Below, in pieces: positions 63,707 to 64,000 of a stretch of DNA of 64,000 bases. Position numbers and translations under genes: made by a program. The DNA lies in contig NZ_CM009490.1 in NCBI RefSeq assembly GCF_002933395.1, forward strand, positions 151,372 through 215,371, read 5' to 3'. This DNA comes from Yoonia maritima. GTDB lineage: Bacteria; Pseudomonadota; Alphaproteobacteria; Rhodobacterales; Rhodobacteraceae. A model generated the notes under the pieces. The model saw nothing but the letters and a program-made list of their open reading frames with translations. It had not been told where the DNA came from and made no database searches. Position 1 is the first letter of the stretch. Each line of letters opens with the position of its first letter.

Positions 63707-63716
63707 TGTACGTACA
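63707..63716. promoter_or_regulatory. TGTACGTACA operator upstream of isochorismatase gene
   Basis: The fourth perfect copy of the palindrome. It lies 33 bp before the isochorismatase start, just downstream of a TTGACG (minus strand, 63732-63727) that could be its -35, so a bound regulator would cover the promoter. Its presence brings this separate gene into the regulon. Confidence 0.75.
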
Positions 63717-64000
63717 TTTAGTTAATCGTCAATGGGCAGTATACGTAAATTTGACTTGAAGCAGCAGGATGCCCAGCTCTTGTCGGGCGCTGATGATTGT
63801 TAGGGACTTTAGAAATAACCGGACAGGTTGATTTTCAAAGGGTGGCTCCGCTTTTTAAGGTTAAGTTCGTTCAGCCAGACAATCGGGCTTCGTGTTCCTC
63901 GACTCGTTCATGATGATCCAAACATCGCGAACAAGTATCATATCAGGCTCATTAATTATATTTAACATAACTAACCTTATCAGGCTTCGACTTGTGTGGG
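63717..64000. other. non-coding right end, no gene recognised
   Basis: About 280 bp up to the window edge contain no convincing open frame on either strand. On the minus strand a short stretch reads ERVEEHEARLSG before a stop, and the surrounding bases look like decayed coding sequence, possibly an insertion-sequence end. I cannot name it. Confidence 0.3.

Noticed and set aside
63780..64000. Insertion-sequence end or transposase remnant at the right edge
   Set aside because: The sequence looks like decayed coding DNA, but no transposase motif or terminal inverted repeat could be identified, so no call is made.
1..64000. CRISPR arrays, tRNA and rRNA genes
   Set aside because: No regularly spaced repeats, cloverleaf-like sequences or rRNA-like stretches were recognised by eye.

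Overview
The window reads as chromosomal DNA of an alphaproteobacterium, most likely of the Rhodobacteraceae/Roseobacter group. That placement is an inference. It rests on moderate GC, very compact operons with ATGA/TGATG start-stop overlaps, a type VI secretion locus of the Rhizobium/Agrobacterium 'imp' kind (ImpE present, no TssJ lipoprotein, two TssC paralogues), and an ArsR-ArsC fusion leading a GAPDH-ArsJ-Acr3 operon. No rRNA, tRNA or CRISPR array was seen.

Region 1 (1-19.6 kb) is a CoA-thioester catabolic island. A leftward operon carries two acyl-CoA dehydrogenases, a thiolase, a nitronate-monooxygenase-type flavoprotein and a histidine phosphatase cut by the window edge. A rightward pair encodes an MDR oxidoreductase and a MaoC hydratase. 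An IclR regulator faces a rightward operon of acyl-CoA ligase, thiolase, EtfBA, fused enoyl-CoA hydratase/3-hydroxyacyl-CoA dehydrogenase, a PimC/PimD-like acyl-CoA dehydrogenase pair, GMC alcohol oxidoreductase and aldehyde dehydrogenase. Together they could oxidise an alcohol or aldehyde to an acid, activate it and carry out beta-oxidation, with electrons leaving through ETF. The substrate is unknown.

Region 2 (19.7-23.9 kb) is an arsenic operon combining arsenate reduction plus Acr3 efflux with the GAPDH/ArsJ organoarsenical route.

Region 3 (23.9-49.4 kb) is a complete T6SS. The leftward tssA-B-C-C'-tagJ-E-F-G-fha-K-L-M-tagF/PP2C operon ends in a Wza-like outer-membrane lipoprotein. The rightward clpV-hcp-(HExxH protein)-vgrG-PAAR operon carries a candidate metallopeptidase effector. 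The PP2C half of TagF and the FHA domain both lack their key residues and no kinase gene is present, so the threonine-phosphorylation switch looks decayed.

Region 4 (49.5-63.7 kb) follows a Tn3 transposase remnant. It is a regulon marked by four copies of the palindrome TGTACGTACA: rutA with two amidases, a flavin reductase and ribB; a GntR/HutC regulator divergent from an MFS transporter; a ribose-type ABC importer with a 55-residue AtzG/GatC-like protein, a third amidase and rutE; and an isochorismatase-family hydrolase. I read this as a variant Rut-like pathway that opens a pyrimidine-like or other cyclic-amide N-heterocycle, with amidases replacing RutB/C/D and its own flavin supply. It is the strongest candidate here for an undescribed system.
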